From Gordonia zhaorongruii (GTDB lineage: Bacteria > Actinomycetota > Actinomycetes > Mycobacteriales > Mycobacteriaceae), in NCBI RefSeq assembly GCF_007559005.1, contig NZ_CP041763.1, positions 2,016,463 through 2,080,462 of the forward strand: DNA of 64,000 nt. Direction: 5' to 3'. Position numbers and translations under genes: made by a program. This document shows, one piece after another, positions 18,312 through 26,830 of this stretch; position 1 is the first letter of the stretch; each line of letters opens with the position of its first letter. The notes below the pieces were generated by a model. That model ran no database searches. It was not told the DNA's origin and saw only the letters and a list, made by a program, of their open reading frames with translations.

Positions 18312-19577
18312 GTGTCCGAATCCCCGCTGAGTGCCTCCCGTGCGACCGATGTGTTCGACGACCGGGGCGCGCACGTTCCCGCCCCGGCGACGGTGCACGC
18401 CGCACTCCCGGACACGCTGCTGCGGCGCATGAAGCAGTACAGCGGACGCCTGGCGACCGAGGCCGTGCACTCGATGTCCGATCAGCTGCCCTACTTCGCC
18501 GATCTCGACGCCGCACAGCGGGCGAGCGTCCAGTTGGTGGTTCAGACCGCCGTGGTGAACTTCGTGGAGTGGATCCAGGACCCTGAGGGCAACGTCAAGT
18601 TCACGGTCCAGGCATTTCAGGTGGTTCCCCAGGATCTGGCCCGTCGCATCACTCTGCTGCAGACGGTCGAGATGGTTCGAGTGGCGATGGAGTTCTTCGA
18701 GAAGTGGCTGCCGCTGCTCGCCCGCAATGACGCGCAGCTGCGTGCGCTGACCGAGTCGGTACTGCGGTACGGGCGCGAGATCGGATTCGCCGCAGCCGCG
18801 ATCTACGCGTCGGCGGCAGAGTCACGTGGCGCGTGGGACTCGCGGATGGAGGCGCTGGTCGTCGACGCCGTCGTTCGAGGTGACACGGGCGCTCAGCTCC
18901 TCTCGCGCGCCGCCGCGCTGAACTGGCCGAGCGAGGCTCCCGCGACGGTCATCGTCGGGTCGCCGCCGCCGGAGCAGAACGTCTCGGTCGCCCTGGCGAT
19001 CCACACCACCGCTAAGCAGTACGATCGCGCGACGCTCTCCGTGGTGCAGGGCAGCGCGTTGGTGGCGATCGTGGGCGGTTCACTGACCCCCGCCGACCGG
19101 TTCCTCACCGATCTGCTGGAGCACTTCGCCGATGGACCTGTCGTCATCGGTCCGACGGTGCCGAACCTGACGGCGGCCCACACGAGCGCAGTTGAGGCGA
19201 TGGCAGGCGTGAACGCCGTAGCCGGCTGGCCGAGTGCACCGCGCCCCACCTACAGCGCCGATCTCCTGCCCGAGCGCGCGCTGAACGGTGACCAGTCGGC
19301 GGTCCGCACCCTGACCGAGTCCCTGATGCAGTCGCTCGGCCTCGATTCGACGTTGCTCGAGACCCTTCAGGCCTACCTCGACGCCGGCCGGTCCATCGAG
19401 TCGTGTGCGCGCGGGCTTTACATTCACCCCAATACTGTTCGGTATCGACTAAAAAAGGTGACTGACATCACTGGGCGTGATCCAGGTAACGCACGCGACG
19501 CCTACGTGCTTCAAGTGGCGATGACCGTCGGACGATTGACACATTTACAGCAAGGATCGCCGTCACAAGTCACGTGA
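18312..19577 (+). CDS. mabR: PucR/CdaR-type transcriptional regulator MabR of the FAS-II operon
   Basis: A 421-residue regulator orthologous by sequence type and position to Rv2242 (MabR). The N-terminal ~270 residues contain the GGDEF-like/CdaR sensory region; the C-terminal helix-turn-helix is ARGLYIHPNTVRYRLKKVTDITG (its core is HPNTVRYRLKKV), typical of the PucR family. MabR controls the fabD-acpM-kasA operon in mycobacteria and responds to long-chain acyl-CoA. Here the gene ends 179 bp before fabD, and the intergenic region holds an exact copy of the published MabR operator pattern. The start is GTG. Separated from aceE by 42 bp. Confidence 0.92.
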   Translation: MSESPLSASRATDVFDDRGAHVPAPATVHAALPDTLLRRMKQYSGRLATEAVHSMSDQLPYFADLDAAQRASVQLVVQTAVVNFVEWIQDPEGNVKFTVQAFQVVPQDLARRITLLQTVEMVRVAMEFFEKWLPLLARNDAQLRALTESVLRYGREIGFAAAAIYASAAESRGAWDSRMEALVVDAVVRGDTGAQLLSRAAALNWPSEAPATVIVGSPPPEQNVSVALAIHTTAKQYDRATLSVVQGSALVAIVGGSLTPADRFLTDLLEHFADGPVVIGPTVPNLTAAHTSAVEAMAGVNAVAGWPSAPRPTYSADLLPERALNGDQSAVRTLTESLMQSLGLDSTLLETLQAYLDAGRSIESCARGLYIHPNTVRYRLKKVTDITGRDPGNARDAYVLQVAMTVGRLTHLQQGSPSQVT

Positions 19578-19684
19578 GTCACATCAATCACGGCGATCCA
19601 TGGGCAAACAGCGAGGTGGGAAAAACTTCGAGGCAACCGCTAACGGATCACGGCGCGATGACGATGAGGATGCCACTAGAGGCG

Positions 19685-19707
19685 TTTTTGTAGGGATCCC
19701 ACAAAAA
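19685..19707 (+). promoter_or_regulatory. MabR operator upstream of fabD
   Basis: The sequence is TTTTTGT at 19685-19691, a 9-bp spacer (AGGGATCCC), then ACAAAAA at 19701-19707. This is a perfect 7-bp inverted repeat and matches the mycobacterial MabR site TTTTGT-N9-ACAAAA. It lies 50 bp before the fabD start, between mabR and the operon it should control. AT-rich sequence here stands out against the high-GC surroundings. Confidence 0.88.
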
Positions 19708-19756
19708 TTGGTTCTCAGGTTCATATGACTCAACACCCACTAAGAGGGCCAAAAGG

Positions 19757-20683
19757 GTGTTCTCTGGTCACGTGCTCACCTTGCTTGCGCCCGGACAGGG
19801 TTCCCAGAAGCCAGGCATGCTCACCGAATGGTTGGAGCTGCCCGGCGCCCGTGCCCGTCTTTCGGCGTGGTCCGAGGCCACCGGTCTCGACCTCGAACGC
19901 CTCGGCACCACCGCCACCGCGGACGAGATCACCGACACCGCAGTGACGCAGCCGCTCGTCGTCGCTGCCGCACTCCTCTCCTATGACGAACTGCGCAACC
20001 GCCACGGCGAACTTCCCGACGATGCGATCGTCGCGGGCCATTCCGTCGGTGAGCTCGCCGCTGCCGCCATCACCGGAGTCATCACCGCCGACGAAGCCGT
20101 TCGCCTCGCAGGCATCCGCGGCGACGAGATGGCCCAGGCGTGCGCGCTCGAGGAGACCACGATGGCCGCGATCCTGGGAGGCGACGAGGACGACGTCCTC
20201 GCCCGCCTCGACGCCCTGGAACTCGTTCCCGCGAACCGCAACGCCGTCGGGCAGATCGTCGCGGCTGGTTCGGTCGTCGCCATCGACAAGCTGGTCGCCG
20301 ATCCGCCGGAGAAGGCCCGGATCCGGAAGATCCCGGTCGCCGGTGCATTCCACACGCATTACATGGCGCCCGCGCAAGATGCTGTCGCCGCCGCGGCCGC
20401 GGAGATCACTCCGAACGATCCGAACCGCACGCTGCTCTCGAACTCGGACGGCGCAGCGGTAACGAACGGCGCGGCCGCACTCGACAAACTAGTCAGACAG
20501 GTGACCAGCCCAGTGCGGTGGGATCTCTGCTGCGCGACGATGCGCGAAGCCGGCGTCGACGCGATCGTGGAACTCGCACCCGCAGGCACCCTCGTCGGCA
20601 TCGCGAAGCGCGAATTGAAGGGCGTGCCGTCGCGCGCTGTGAAGAACCCCACCGACGTGGAGGACGCCCCAGGACTTGGATAG
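19757..20683 (+). CDS. fabD: Malonyl-CoA:ACP transacylase
   Basis: A 308-residue acyltransferase that loads malonate from CoA onto AcpM for the FAS-II elongation cycle. Motifs are LLAPGQGSQKPGML, the active-site GHSVGELAA with catalytic Ser, and GAFHTHYMAPA with the catalytic His. The GTG at 19757 has GAGGG with 8-bp spacing; a GTG at 19772 would match the mycobacterial N-terminus more closely but has no good ribosome site. It is the first gene of the fabD-acpM-kasA-accD6 operon, 50 bp after the MabR operator. Confidence 0.95.
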   Translation: MFSGHVLTLLAPGQGSQKPGMLTEWLELPGARARLSAWSEATGLDLERLGTTATADEITDTAVTQPLVVAAALLSYDELRNRHGELPDDAIVAGHSVGELAAAAITGVITADEAVRLAGIRGDEMAQACALEETTMAAILGGDEDDVLARLDALELVPANRNAVGQIVAAGSVVAIDKLVADPPEKARIRKIPVAGAFHTHYMAPAQDAVAAAAAEITPNDPNRTLLSNSDGAAVTNGAAALDKLVRQVTSPVRWDLCCATMREAGVDAIVELAPAGTLVGIAKRELKGVPSRAVKNPTDVEDAPGLG

Positions 20684-20796
20684 CGGCCGGACACCATCGG
20701 CCCCCGGAAAGCCTGCACGCGCGGGTTCGTCCAATCAGCGATCACGCTGACTTCCGGAAAACGTAGAAACATCACCGATACGAAGGGAGCCACACA

Positions 20797-21093
20797 GTGG
20801 CCGCCACACAGGAACAGCTCGTCGCCGGCATCGCAGAGATCGTCGAAGAGGTCACCGGCATTGAGCCGTCAGAGGTGACCATGGAGAAGTCGTTCGTCGA
20901 CGACCTGGACATCGACTCCCTCTCGATGGTCGAGATCGCCGTTCAGACCGAGGACAAGTACGGCGTCAAGATCCCGGACGAGGACCTCGCAGGCCTGCGT
21001 ACCGTCGGCGACGCCGTCTCGTACATCCAGAAGCTCGAGTCGGAGAACCCGGAAGCTGCAGCCGCCATCGCAGCACAGGTCGACAAGGCGTAA
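20797..21093 (+). CDS. acpM: Meromycolate acyl carrier protein
   Basis: A 98-residue acyl carrier protein. DLDIDSLSMVEI holds the phosphopantetheine-carrying Ser at residue 41, the same position as in mycobacterial AcpM. The C-terminal extension after residue 80 (ENPEAAAAIAAQVDKA) is longer than in E. coli AcpP and is typical of AcpM. The GTG start follows a strong GAAGGGAG site. It carries the growing meromycolate chain between FAS-II enzymes. It starts 113 bp after fabD and ends 3 bp before kasA. Confidence 0.96.
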   Translation: MAATQEQLVAGIAEIVEEVTGIEPSEVTMEKSFVDDLDIDSLSMVEIAVQTEDKYGVKIPDEDLAGLRTVGDAVSYIQKLESENPEAAAAIAAQVDKA

Positions 21094-21096
21094 CGA

Positions 21097-22362
21097 ATGA
21101 CCGAACTGCGCGACTATTCCACTCGTGGTGGGGATTTCCCCAACGTGGTGGTGACCTCCATGGTCGCCACCACGTCACTGGGCGCTGATCTGGATTCCAC
21201 CTGGGAGAACCTGGTCGCCGGCAAGTCCGGTATCCGGGAGCTCACCGACGAGTACGTCACGAAGTACAACCTCCCGGTCACCATCGGCGGCAAGCTCCTC
21301 GAGGACCCCGCCGAAGAGGTCACCCGTGTCGAGGCACGCCGCATGGCGTACGTCGAGCGCGTCTCGCATGTGATGAGCAAGCGCCTCTGGGCGCAGGCCG
21401 AGGAGCCCGAGGTCGATCCCGAACGGCTCGCGGTCATCATCGGCACCGGCCAGGGCGGCGGCGACGCGATGATCGCCGCCAACGACGCCATGGTCAACAC
21501 CGGTAACTACCGCAAGGTGTCGCCGCTGGCCGTCTCGATGGCGATGCCGAACGGTCCCGCTGCGGTCGCCGGTCTCAACGTCGGTGCACGGGCAGGTGTC
21601 ATCACCCCGGTCTCGGCGTGCTCGTCGGGTGCCGAGGCGATCGCACACGCCTGGCGTCACATCGTCATGGGTGACGCCGACATGGTCGTGTGCGGCGGAG
21701 TCGAGGGACATATCGACGCTGTGCCGATCGCCGCGTTCTCGATGATGCGTGCGATGAGCACGCGCAACGACGACCCGGCCGCGGCTTCGCGGCCGTTCGA
21801 CAAGAATCGCGACGGCTTCGTCTTCGGCGAAGCGGCTGCGATGCTCGTCATCGAACGCGAGGACCACGCCAAGGCTCGCGGTGCGCACATCCACGCACGA
21901 GTCCTGGGTTCGGGCATCACGTCAGACGGTTTCCACCTCGTTGCTCCCGACCCCTCGGGGCAGGGCAACACGCGGGCGATGGCCCGGGCCATGCAGACCG
22001 CGGGTCTGCAGAAGTCCGACATCTCGCATGTCAACGCGCATGCGACGTCGACTCCCATCGGAGACACCGCCGAATCGCTGGGCATCCAGGCCGCCGTGGG
22101 CAACCACGCGTCCATCTACGCGCCCAAGTCCGCTCTGGGCCACTCGATCGGCGCCGTCGGCGCCCTCGAAGCGGTCCTGACGATCAAATCGGTGGAGGAC
22201 TCGATCGTTCCGCCGACGCTGAACCTGGAGGAGCTCGATCCCGAGTGCGGCGACATCGACGTCGTGCACGGCGAGGCTCGCCGCGGGCAGATCGACTACG
22301 CCCTGAGCAACTCCTTCGGATTCGGTGGGCACAACGTCGCTCTGGCGTTCGGCCGCTACTGA
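21097..22362 (+). CDS. kasA: Beta-ketoacyl-ACP synthase KasA
   Basis: A 421-residue condensing enzyme of FAS-II that extends acyl-AcpM by two carbons per cycle. The catalytic residues are visible: Cys175 in [11 protein letters not shown], His315 in [10 protein letters not shown] and His349 in SALGHSIGA, with the nearby Lys344. Length is as in mycobacterial KasA. Mycobacteria carry kasA and kasB in tandem here; in this window accD6 follows after 26 bp and no kasB exists. The ATG is 3 bp after the acpM stop. Confidence 0.95.
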   Translation: MTELRDYSTRGGDFPNVVVTSMVATTSLGADLDSTWENLVAGKSGIRELTDEYVTKYNLPVTIGGKLLEDPAEEVTRVEARRMAYVERVSHVMSKRLWAQAEEPEVDPERLAVIIGTGQGGGDAMIAANDAMVNTGNYRKVSPLAVSMAMPNGPAAVAGLNVGARAGVITPVSACSSGAEAIAHAWRHIVMGDADMVVCGGVEGHIDAVPIAAFSMMRAMSTRNDDPAAASRPFDKNRDGFVFGEAAAMLVIEREDHAKARGAHIHARVLGSGITSDGFHLVAPDPSGQGNTRAMARAMQTAGLQKSDISHVNAHATSTPIGDTAESLGIQAAVGNHASIYAPKSALGHSIGAVGALEAVLTIKSVEDSIVPPTLNLEELDPECGDIDVVHGEARRGQIDYALSNSFGFGGHNVALAFGRY

Positions 22363-22388
22363 TTCACCCTCCCCTTTAGGAGAATCCG

Positions 22389-23840
22389 ATGACCACACTG
22401 GCTCCCATCCCCGGCCATGAGGAAGCAACGGATCCGCGTGACCCGCTGCTGCGGTTGACCACCTTCTTCGACGAAGGCACCGTCGCACTCCTGCATCCCC
22501 GCGACAAGTCGGGCGTGCTGGCGGCGACCGGTGAGGTCAACGGTGTTCGCACCGTCTCCTATTGCACCGATGGCACCGTGATGGGCGGTGCCATGGGGGT
22601 GGTGGGTTGCGCTCACATCGTGAACGCGATCGATACCGCCATCGCCGAGCAGGCGCCTGTGGTGGGCATCTGGCATTCCGGTGGCGCGCGCCTGGCCGAG
22701 GGTGTGGAAGCCCTGCACGCTGTGGGTGGCGTGTTCGAGGCCATGGTGCGCGCCTCCGGGTACGTCCCGCAGATCTCCGTGGTCGTCGGGTTCGCTGCGG
22801 GCGGCGCCGCCTACGGTCCCGCGCTGACCGACGTCGTCATCATGGCTCCGGAGGGCCGCGTCTTCGTGACCGGACCGGACGTCGTGAAGAGCGTGACCGG
22901 CGAGTCGGTCACCATGGAGGATCTCGGCGGCCCGCTGACGCACGGGAAGCGCTCCGGCGTCAGCCACATCACCGCCGATTCCGAGGCCGACGCCTCCTGG
23001 CGTGCGCGTCGCCTCGTCGCGACCTTCTCCCAGCAGGGCCACTTCAATCGTGCGCATGCCGAAGCCGGCGACACCGACCTGCGGGCCCTGATGCCCGAGT
23101 CCAACCGCCGCGCGTACGACGTGCACCCGATCGTCGAAGCACTCCTGGACACGCAGTTCGCTGCCGACGGAGACACCGAGATCAGCACGTTCGAAGAGCT
23201 GCAGGCCAAGTGGGCGCCGAACATCACCGTCGGCTTCGGCCGCCTCGCGGACCGCAGCGTCGGCGTCATCGCCAACAATCCGCTGCGCATGGGCGGCTGC
23301 CTGAACTCCGAGGCCGCCGAGAAGGCGTCTCGGTTCGTGCGGCTGTGCGACGCCTTCGGCATCCCGCTGGTCGTCGTCACGGACGTGCCCGGCTACCTGC
23401 CGGGCGTGGGCCAGGAGTGGAACGGCGTCGTCCGACGCGGTGCCAAGCTCCTGCACTCGTTCGCCGAGTGCTCGGTGCCGCGCGTCACCCTGGTCACCCG
23501 CAAGATCTACGGCGGTGCCTACATCGCGATGAACGCCCGCGCCCTCGGCGCGACGGCCGTCTTCGCCTGGCCGGGTTCCGAGGTCGCGGTCATGGGCGCC
23601 AAGGCCGCGGTCGGCATCCTGCACAAGAAGGTGCTGGCCGCCGCTCCCGAGGGCGAGCGCGAGGAACTGCACGAGCGGCTCGCCGTCGAGCACGAGCAGA
23701 TCGCCGGCGGCGTCGGGCGCGCCCAGGCTATCGGCGTGGTCGACGACATCATCGATCCGGCGACCACACGCAGCCGGATCGCCGAAGCTCTCGCCGCCGC
23801 ACCCGCTCGCCGTGGGCGGCACAAGAACATCCCGCTCTGA
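22389..23840 (+). CDS. accD6: Acyl-CoA carboxylase carboxyltransferase beta subunit AccD6
   Basis: A 483-residue carboxyltransferase that, with a biotinylated alpha subunit, makes malonyl-CoA for FAS-I and FAS-II. The N-terminal crotonase-like half contains VVGIWHSGGARLAEG (CoA-binding oxyanion loop) and AAGGAAYGPAL; the C-terminal half contains FVRLCDAFGIPLVVVTDVPGYLPG (core VVVTDVPGYLPG) and KIYGGAYIAMNARALGA. The ribosome site TAGGAGAA is 5 bp before ATG. It is the last gene of the MabR-controlled operon, as in mycobacteria (Rv2247). Confidence 0.95.
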   Translation: MTTLAPIPGHEEATDPRDPLLRLTTFFDEGTVALLHPRDKSGVLAATGEVNGVRTVSYCTDGTVMGGAMGVVGCAHIVNAIDTAIAEQAPVVGIWHSGGARLAEGVEALHAVGGVFEAMVRASGYVPQISVVVGFAAGGAAYGPALTDVVIMAPEGRVFVTGPDVVKSVTGESVTMEDLGGPLTHGKRSGVSHITADSEADASWRARRLVATFSQQGHFNRAHAEAGDTDLRALMPESNRRAYDVHPIVEALLDTQFAADGDTEISTFEELQAKWAPNITVGFGRLADRSVGVIANNPLRMGGCLNSEAAEKASRFVRLCDAFGIPLVVVTDVPGYLPGVGQEWNGVVRRGAKLLHSFAECSVPRVTLVTRKIYGGAYIAMNARALGATAVFAWPGSEVAVMGAKAAVGILHKKVLAAAPEGEREELHERLAVEHEQIAGGVGRAQAIGVVDDIIDPATTRSRIAEALAAAPARRGRHKNIPL

Positions 23841-23862
23841 ACCGAAGCTTCGTCGTTTTTCT

Positions 23863-23918
23863 GGTACCGCTGACAGCCGACGAAGCGCTATAGCCGATCG
23901 CCGTCCGTCACAGGTACC
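23863..23918. repeat. Palindromic GGTACC-CTATAG element, copy A
   Basis: GGTACC at 23863-23868 and 23913-23918 lie exactly symmetric about CTATAG at 23888-23893. Reading outward from the core, about 18 of 30 flanking positions are complementary between the halves. The same geometry (GGTACC starts 50 bp apart, CTATAG core, GGTACCACTCC right edge) recurs at 57478-57541. It lies between accD6 and the DUF3145 gene; the remaining intergenic bases show nothing else recognisable. Function is unknown. Confidence 0.6.
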
Positions 23919-24113
23919 ACTCCGACGACGGACGCTTGGTCAGCGACGTCACGCGACCACCACTCAGCGCACATTCACCTTGGTCAACATTGATCGCAAT
24001 TAGAACTAGCGCAACACACACCTCACAAGGCATAATCTTCAACAGCAGTGTGATATCCGGACGACGTAGGTGCCTTGGGGAAGACGTTCCTCGTCGAACC
24101 GGAGGTGAAAACA

Positions 24114-24632
24114 GTGCGCATTCTCAATCAGTTTGCGGACATGACAACAGGCGTGGTCTACATCCACGCCTCTCCCGTCGCGCTGTGCCCGCACGTGGAG
24201 TGGGCACTGTCGTCGACGCTAAACGCGCGTGCCGATCTCAAGTGGTCGGTGCAGGACGCGGAACCGGGCCGCATGCGTGCGACCGTCGACTGGGCGGGCC
24301 CGGTGGGCACTGCTGCGCGCTTGGCGAACGCTCTGCGCGAGTGGCCGGGCCTGGCGTTCGAGATCACCGAGAACCCCAGCGAGGGCGTCGACGGCGAGCG
24401 CTTCAGCCATGTCCCCGGCCTGGGTATGTGGCGCGGCTCCGCGGGGGCGAACGGCGACGTGATCGTCGGCGAGATGCAACTGCGCGCCATGATGGACGCT
24501 CAGCCCGACAGTGCGGGTCTGGCCGCCGAACTCGACACCGCACTGGGCACCGCCTGGGACGACGCACTCGAGTCGTACCGCATGGGCGGCGCAGGCGCCG
24601 AGGTCACCTGGCTCAGGCAGCGCGTCGGCTGA
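24114..24632 (+). CDS. DUF3145 family protein
   Basis: A 172-residue protein of the actinobacterial DUF3145 family. It starts VRILNQFADMTTGVVYIHASP, then WALSSTLNARADLKWSVQDAEPG and WRGSAGANGDVIVGEMQLRAMMD. The GTG start has an excellent GGAGGT site 7 bp upstream. No enzyme motif, signal peptide or membrane span is seen. The family is conserved in actinobacteria and its role is not known; its position after the FAS-II operon is suggestive only. Convergent with the beta-lactamase-like gene, 16 bp between stops. Confidence 0.87.
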   Translation: MRILNQFADMTTGVVYIHASPVALCPHVEWALSSTLNARADLKWSVQDAEPGRMRATVDWAGPVGTAARLANALREWPGLAFEITENPSEGVDGERFSHVPGLGMWRGSAGANGDVIVGEMQLRAMMDAQPDSAGLAAELDTALGTAWDDALESYRMGGAGAEVTWLRQRVG

Positions 24633-24648
24633 ATCAGCCCCCAGCGGA

Positions 24649-25458
24649 CTACGCCAGCGCACGCACGACGTCGTCGTTGAACTCGCTCCATCGCGGCTTG
24701 GCCCACGCACCGAACGGCTCGTCGGTCAGGACGACGCAGGCGGCCCCCACCTCCGGGTCCACCCACAGGAATGTGCCGGCCTGACCGAAGTGACCGAATG
24801 TGCGCGCCGAGTTCGACGCCCCCGTCCAGTGCGGCGACTTGTCGCCGCGGATCTCGAAACCGAGTCCCCAGTCGCAGGGACGGTGCTTGCCGTACCCGGG
24901 CACGAACCCGTCGATCCCCGGGAACTGAACGGTCGAAGCGGCCGCGGCCGTCTCCGTCGACAAGAGGGTCGGACTCAGCAGTTCCCCGGCGAAGCGGGCG
25001 AGGTCGTCGACGCTGCTGCGCGCACCGTGTCCGGCCGGACCGTCGAGCACCGTGGAGGTCATGCGCAGCGGATCGCACACGGCCTGACGCAGATACTCGT
25101 CGAACGCGATCCCCGATTCGGCGGCCACCAGGTCGGCGAGCATCTCGAAACCGACGCTGGAGTAGATGCGCTGCTCCCCCGGCGCCGCCTTCACCTCGTC
25201 CGAGTCGAATGCGAGACCGGATGCGTGCGCCAGCAGATGCGCGACGGTCGCGCCGGACGGCCCCGCCTCCGTCTCGAGCGCGACGGCCTCTTCCTCGACG
25301 GCTAGGAGAACGGCCTCGGCGACGAGCAGTTTCGTCACCGACGCGAGTTCGTAGACGCGGGTCGTGTCCCCGTGGGTCGCGATCACCCCGTCGGCGGTGA
25401 CGATCGCTCCTGCCGCGTTCGTAACGGGCCACTCGGACAGCTGGTTCAGCACACTCAC
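24649..25458 (-). CDS. Serine beta-lactamase / D-Ala-D-Ala carboxypeptidase-like protein (class C fold)
   Basis: A 269-residue penicillin-binding-fold protein, probably an esterase or peptidase rather than a true lactamase. The SxxK motif is ASVTK (Ser40, Lys43), the second element is the Tyr in IYSSVG near residue 99, and the third is FGHFGQAG with the HxG-type triad near residue 222. There is no signal peptide (start VSVLNQLSEWPV), so it is likely cytosolic, unlike classical beta-lactamases. The start is GTG. It is shorter than the ~380-residue class C enzymes, as is usual for this actinobacterial subgroup. Confidence 0.82.
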   Translation of the reverse strand: MSVLNQLSEWPVTNAAGAIVTADGVIATHGDTTRVYELASVTKLLVAEAVLLAVEEEAVALETEAGPSGATVAHLLAHASGLAFDSDEVKAAPGEQRIYSSVGFEMLADLVAAESGIAFDEYLRQAVCDPLRMTSTVLDGPAGHGARSSVDDLARFAGELLSPTLLSTETAAAASTVQFPGIDGFVPGYGKHRPCDWGLGFEIRGDKSPHWTGASNSARTFGHFGQAGTFLWVDPEVGAACVVLTDEPFGAWAKPRWSEFNDDVVRALA

Positions 25459-25532
25459 GCGTCCGACGTTACCGGCCGACGCATGAGGCCCGCCGACTCT
25501 CGTCGACGGGCCTCATGCGGAGTTCGAACCGA

Positions 25533-26663
25533 TCAGTGATCGGCGTCGGTGTAGCGGATCACGCCGCGGATGTTGCGGCCTTCGAGCATGTCCGTGTAGC
25601 CCTCGTTGATCTGGTCGAGGGTGTACTCACGGGTGATCATGTCCGCGATGTTGAGCTTGCCGATCTTGTACATCGACAGCAGCTTCGGGATGTCGAGCTT
25701 CGGGTTGGCGCCGCCGAAGATCGAGCCCTGCAGGTTCTTCTGGAGCAGCGTCAGCATGGCGAGGTTGAGCGTCACATCGCTCTCCATCATGTTGCCCATG
25801 CCGGTCAGCACGCAGGTGCCGTTCTTGCCGGTGATGCCGAGCCAGGAGTCGACGTCCTTGCCGTGAACCTCGCCGACGGTGACGATCACCTTCTGCGCCA
25901 TGCCGCCCTCGGTGATCGATGCGATCTCGCCCGCAGCCTCGTCGATCGATGCGAACGCGTGGGTGGCGCCGAACTTGAGTGCCTGCTCCCGCTTCCACTC
26001 CACGGGGTCGATGGCGAACACGTTGCGCGCACCGGCGATGACTGCGCCCTGCAGTGCTGCGGTGCCCACGCCGCCGACGCCGACGATCGCCACGTCCTCG
26101 CCGGGACGCACGTCGCCGCTGCGGGTCGACGAGCCGTATCCGGTGGGGATGCCGCAGCCGCACAACGCCGCGATCTCGAACGGGATGTCCTTGTCGATCT
26201 TCACCGCGGACGCCTCGTGCACCACCATGTACGGAGAGAACGTGCCGAGGAGCGTCATCGGGTAGACGGGCTCACCCTCAGCGGTGTGAATGCGGAAGGT
26301 GTGGTCCGAGACGGCCTCACCTTGAAGCAGCATGGCACCGAAGTCGCAGAGGTTCGCGATACCCGCCTTGCAGGACGGGCACTTGCCGCACGAGGGAATG
26401 AACGACAGGACGACGTGGTCGCCCGGCTCGAAGTCGGTGACGCCTTCGCCGACTGCGTCGACGACGCCCGCACCCTCGTGACCGCCGAGAATGGGGAATC
26501 CACCCATCGGGATGCCGCCGGTCATCAAGTGATGGTCCGAGTGGCACATGCCCGCGGCTTCCATCCGGATCTTGATCTCGTGCGCCTTGGGGTCACCGAT
26601 CTCGATCTCCTCGATCTTCCACGGAGTGTTCAGCTCCCGGAGGATCGCACCCTTAGTCTTCAA
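25533..26663 (-). CDS. Zinc alcohol dehydrogenase, NDMA-dependent (AdhD/TIGR03989) type
   Basis: A 376-residue medium-chain dehydrogenase. Catalytic-zinc ligands appear in GMCHSDHH and GGHEGAG, and the structural-zinc loop is CGKCPSCKAGIANLC; the nucleotide-binding fold is VGVGGVGTAALQGA. It is very close in pattern to mycobacterial AdhD (Rv3086): IPSCGKCPSCKAG, LLGTFSPYMVVH, NLAMLTLLQKN and NIRGVIRYTD. This group keeps its nicotinamide cofactor tightly bound and uses the dye NDMA in vitro; in vivo it is linked to the mycofactocin redox system. The start is TTG (26663), matching the family start xKTKGA, after a weak AGG. The twin operator upstream suggests TetR control. Confidence 0.87.
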   Translation of the reverse strand: MKTKGAILRELNTPWKIEEIEIGDPKAHEIKIRMEAAGMCHSDHHLMTGGIPMGGFPILGGHEGAGVVDAVGEGVTDFEPGDHVVLSFIPSCGKCPSCKAGIANLCDFGAMLLQGEAVSDHTFRIHTAEGEPVYPMTLLGTFSPYMVVHEASAVKIDKDIPFEIAALCGCGIPTGYGSSTRSGDVRPGEDVAIVGVGGVGTAALQGAVIAGARNVFAIDPVEWKREQALKFGATHAFASIDEAAGEIASITEGGMAQKVIVTVGEVHGKDVDSWLGITGKNGTCVLTGMGNMMESDVTLNLAMLTLLQKNLQGSIFGGANPKLDIPKLLSMYKIGKLNIADMITREYTLDQINEGYTDMLEGRNIRGVIRYTDADH

Positions 26664-26752
26664 CTTCTCAAACCTCGTTTCACCTGTTGACCGGCCACTG
26701 CTGTCTGGCTCGCGTCGGATTGTGCTCTCTGTGAGGGTAGCCACTCTCGACC

Positions 26753-26800
26753 AGAATTGGAACACGTTTCAGTGCCATATCTGAAACACGTTCCAATTCT
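26753..26800. promoter_or_regulatory. Twin TetR-type operator (KstR-like pattern) upstream of the alcohol dehydrogenase
   Basis: Two 14-bp sites, TGGAACACGTTTCA (26758-26771) and TGAAACACGTTCCA (26782-26795), both fit the KstR-like consensus TNNAACNNGTTNNA. They are 24 bp apart start to start and are themselves arranged as a larger inverted repeat (20-bp arms 26753-26772 and 26781-26800, two mismatches). They lie 95-137 bp upstream of the TTG start of the dehydrogenase on the minus strand. The binding protein is not known; KstR itself or the tandem TetR protein at 29476 are candidates. Confidence 0.65.
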
Positions 26801-26830
26801 GTTCGGGTCATCTGACCGACTACGGCGTCG

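Noticed and set aside
15219..18470. A 1083-codon open frame on the minus strand opposite aceE
   Set aside because: It mirrors the aceE codons in GC-rich DNA, shows no family pattern, and aceE is unmistakable on the plus strand.
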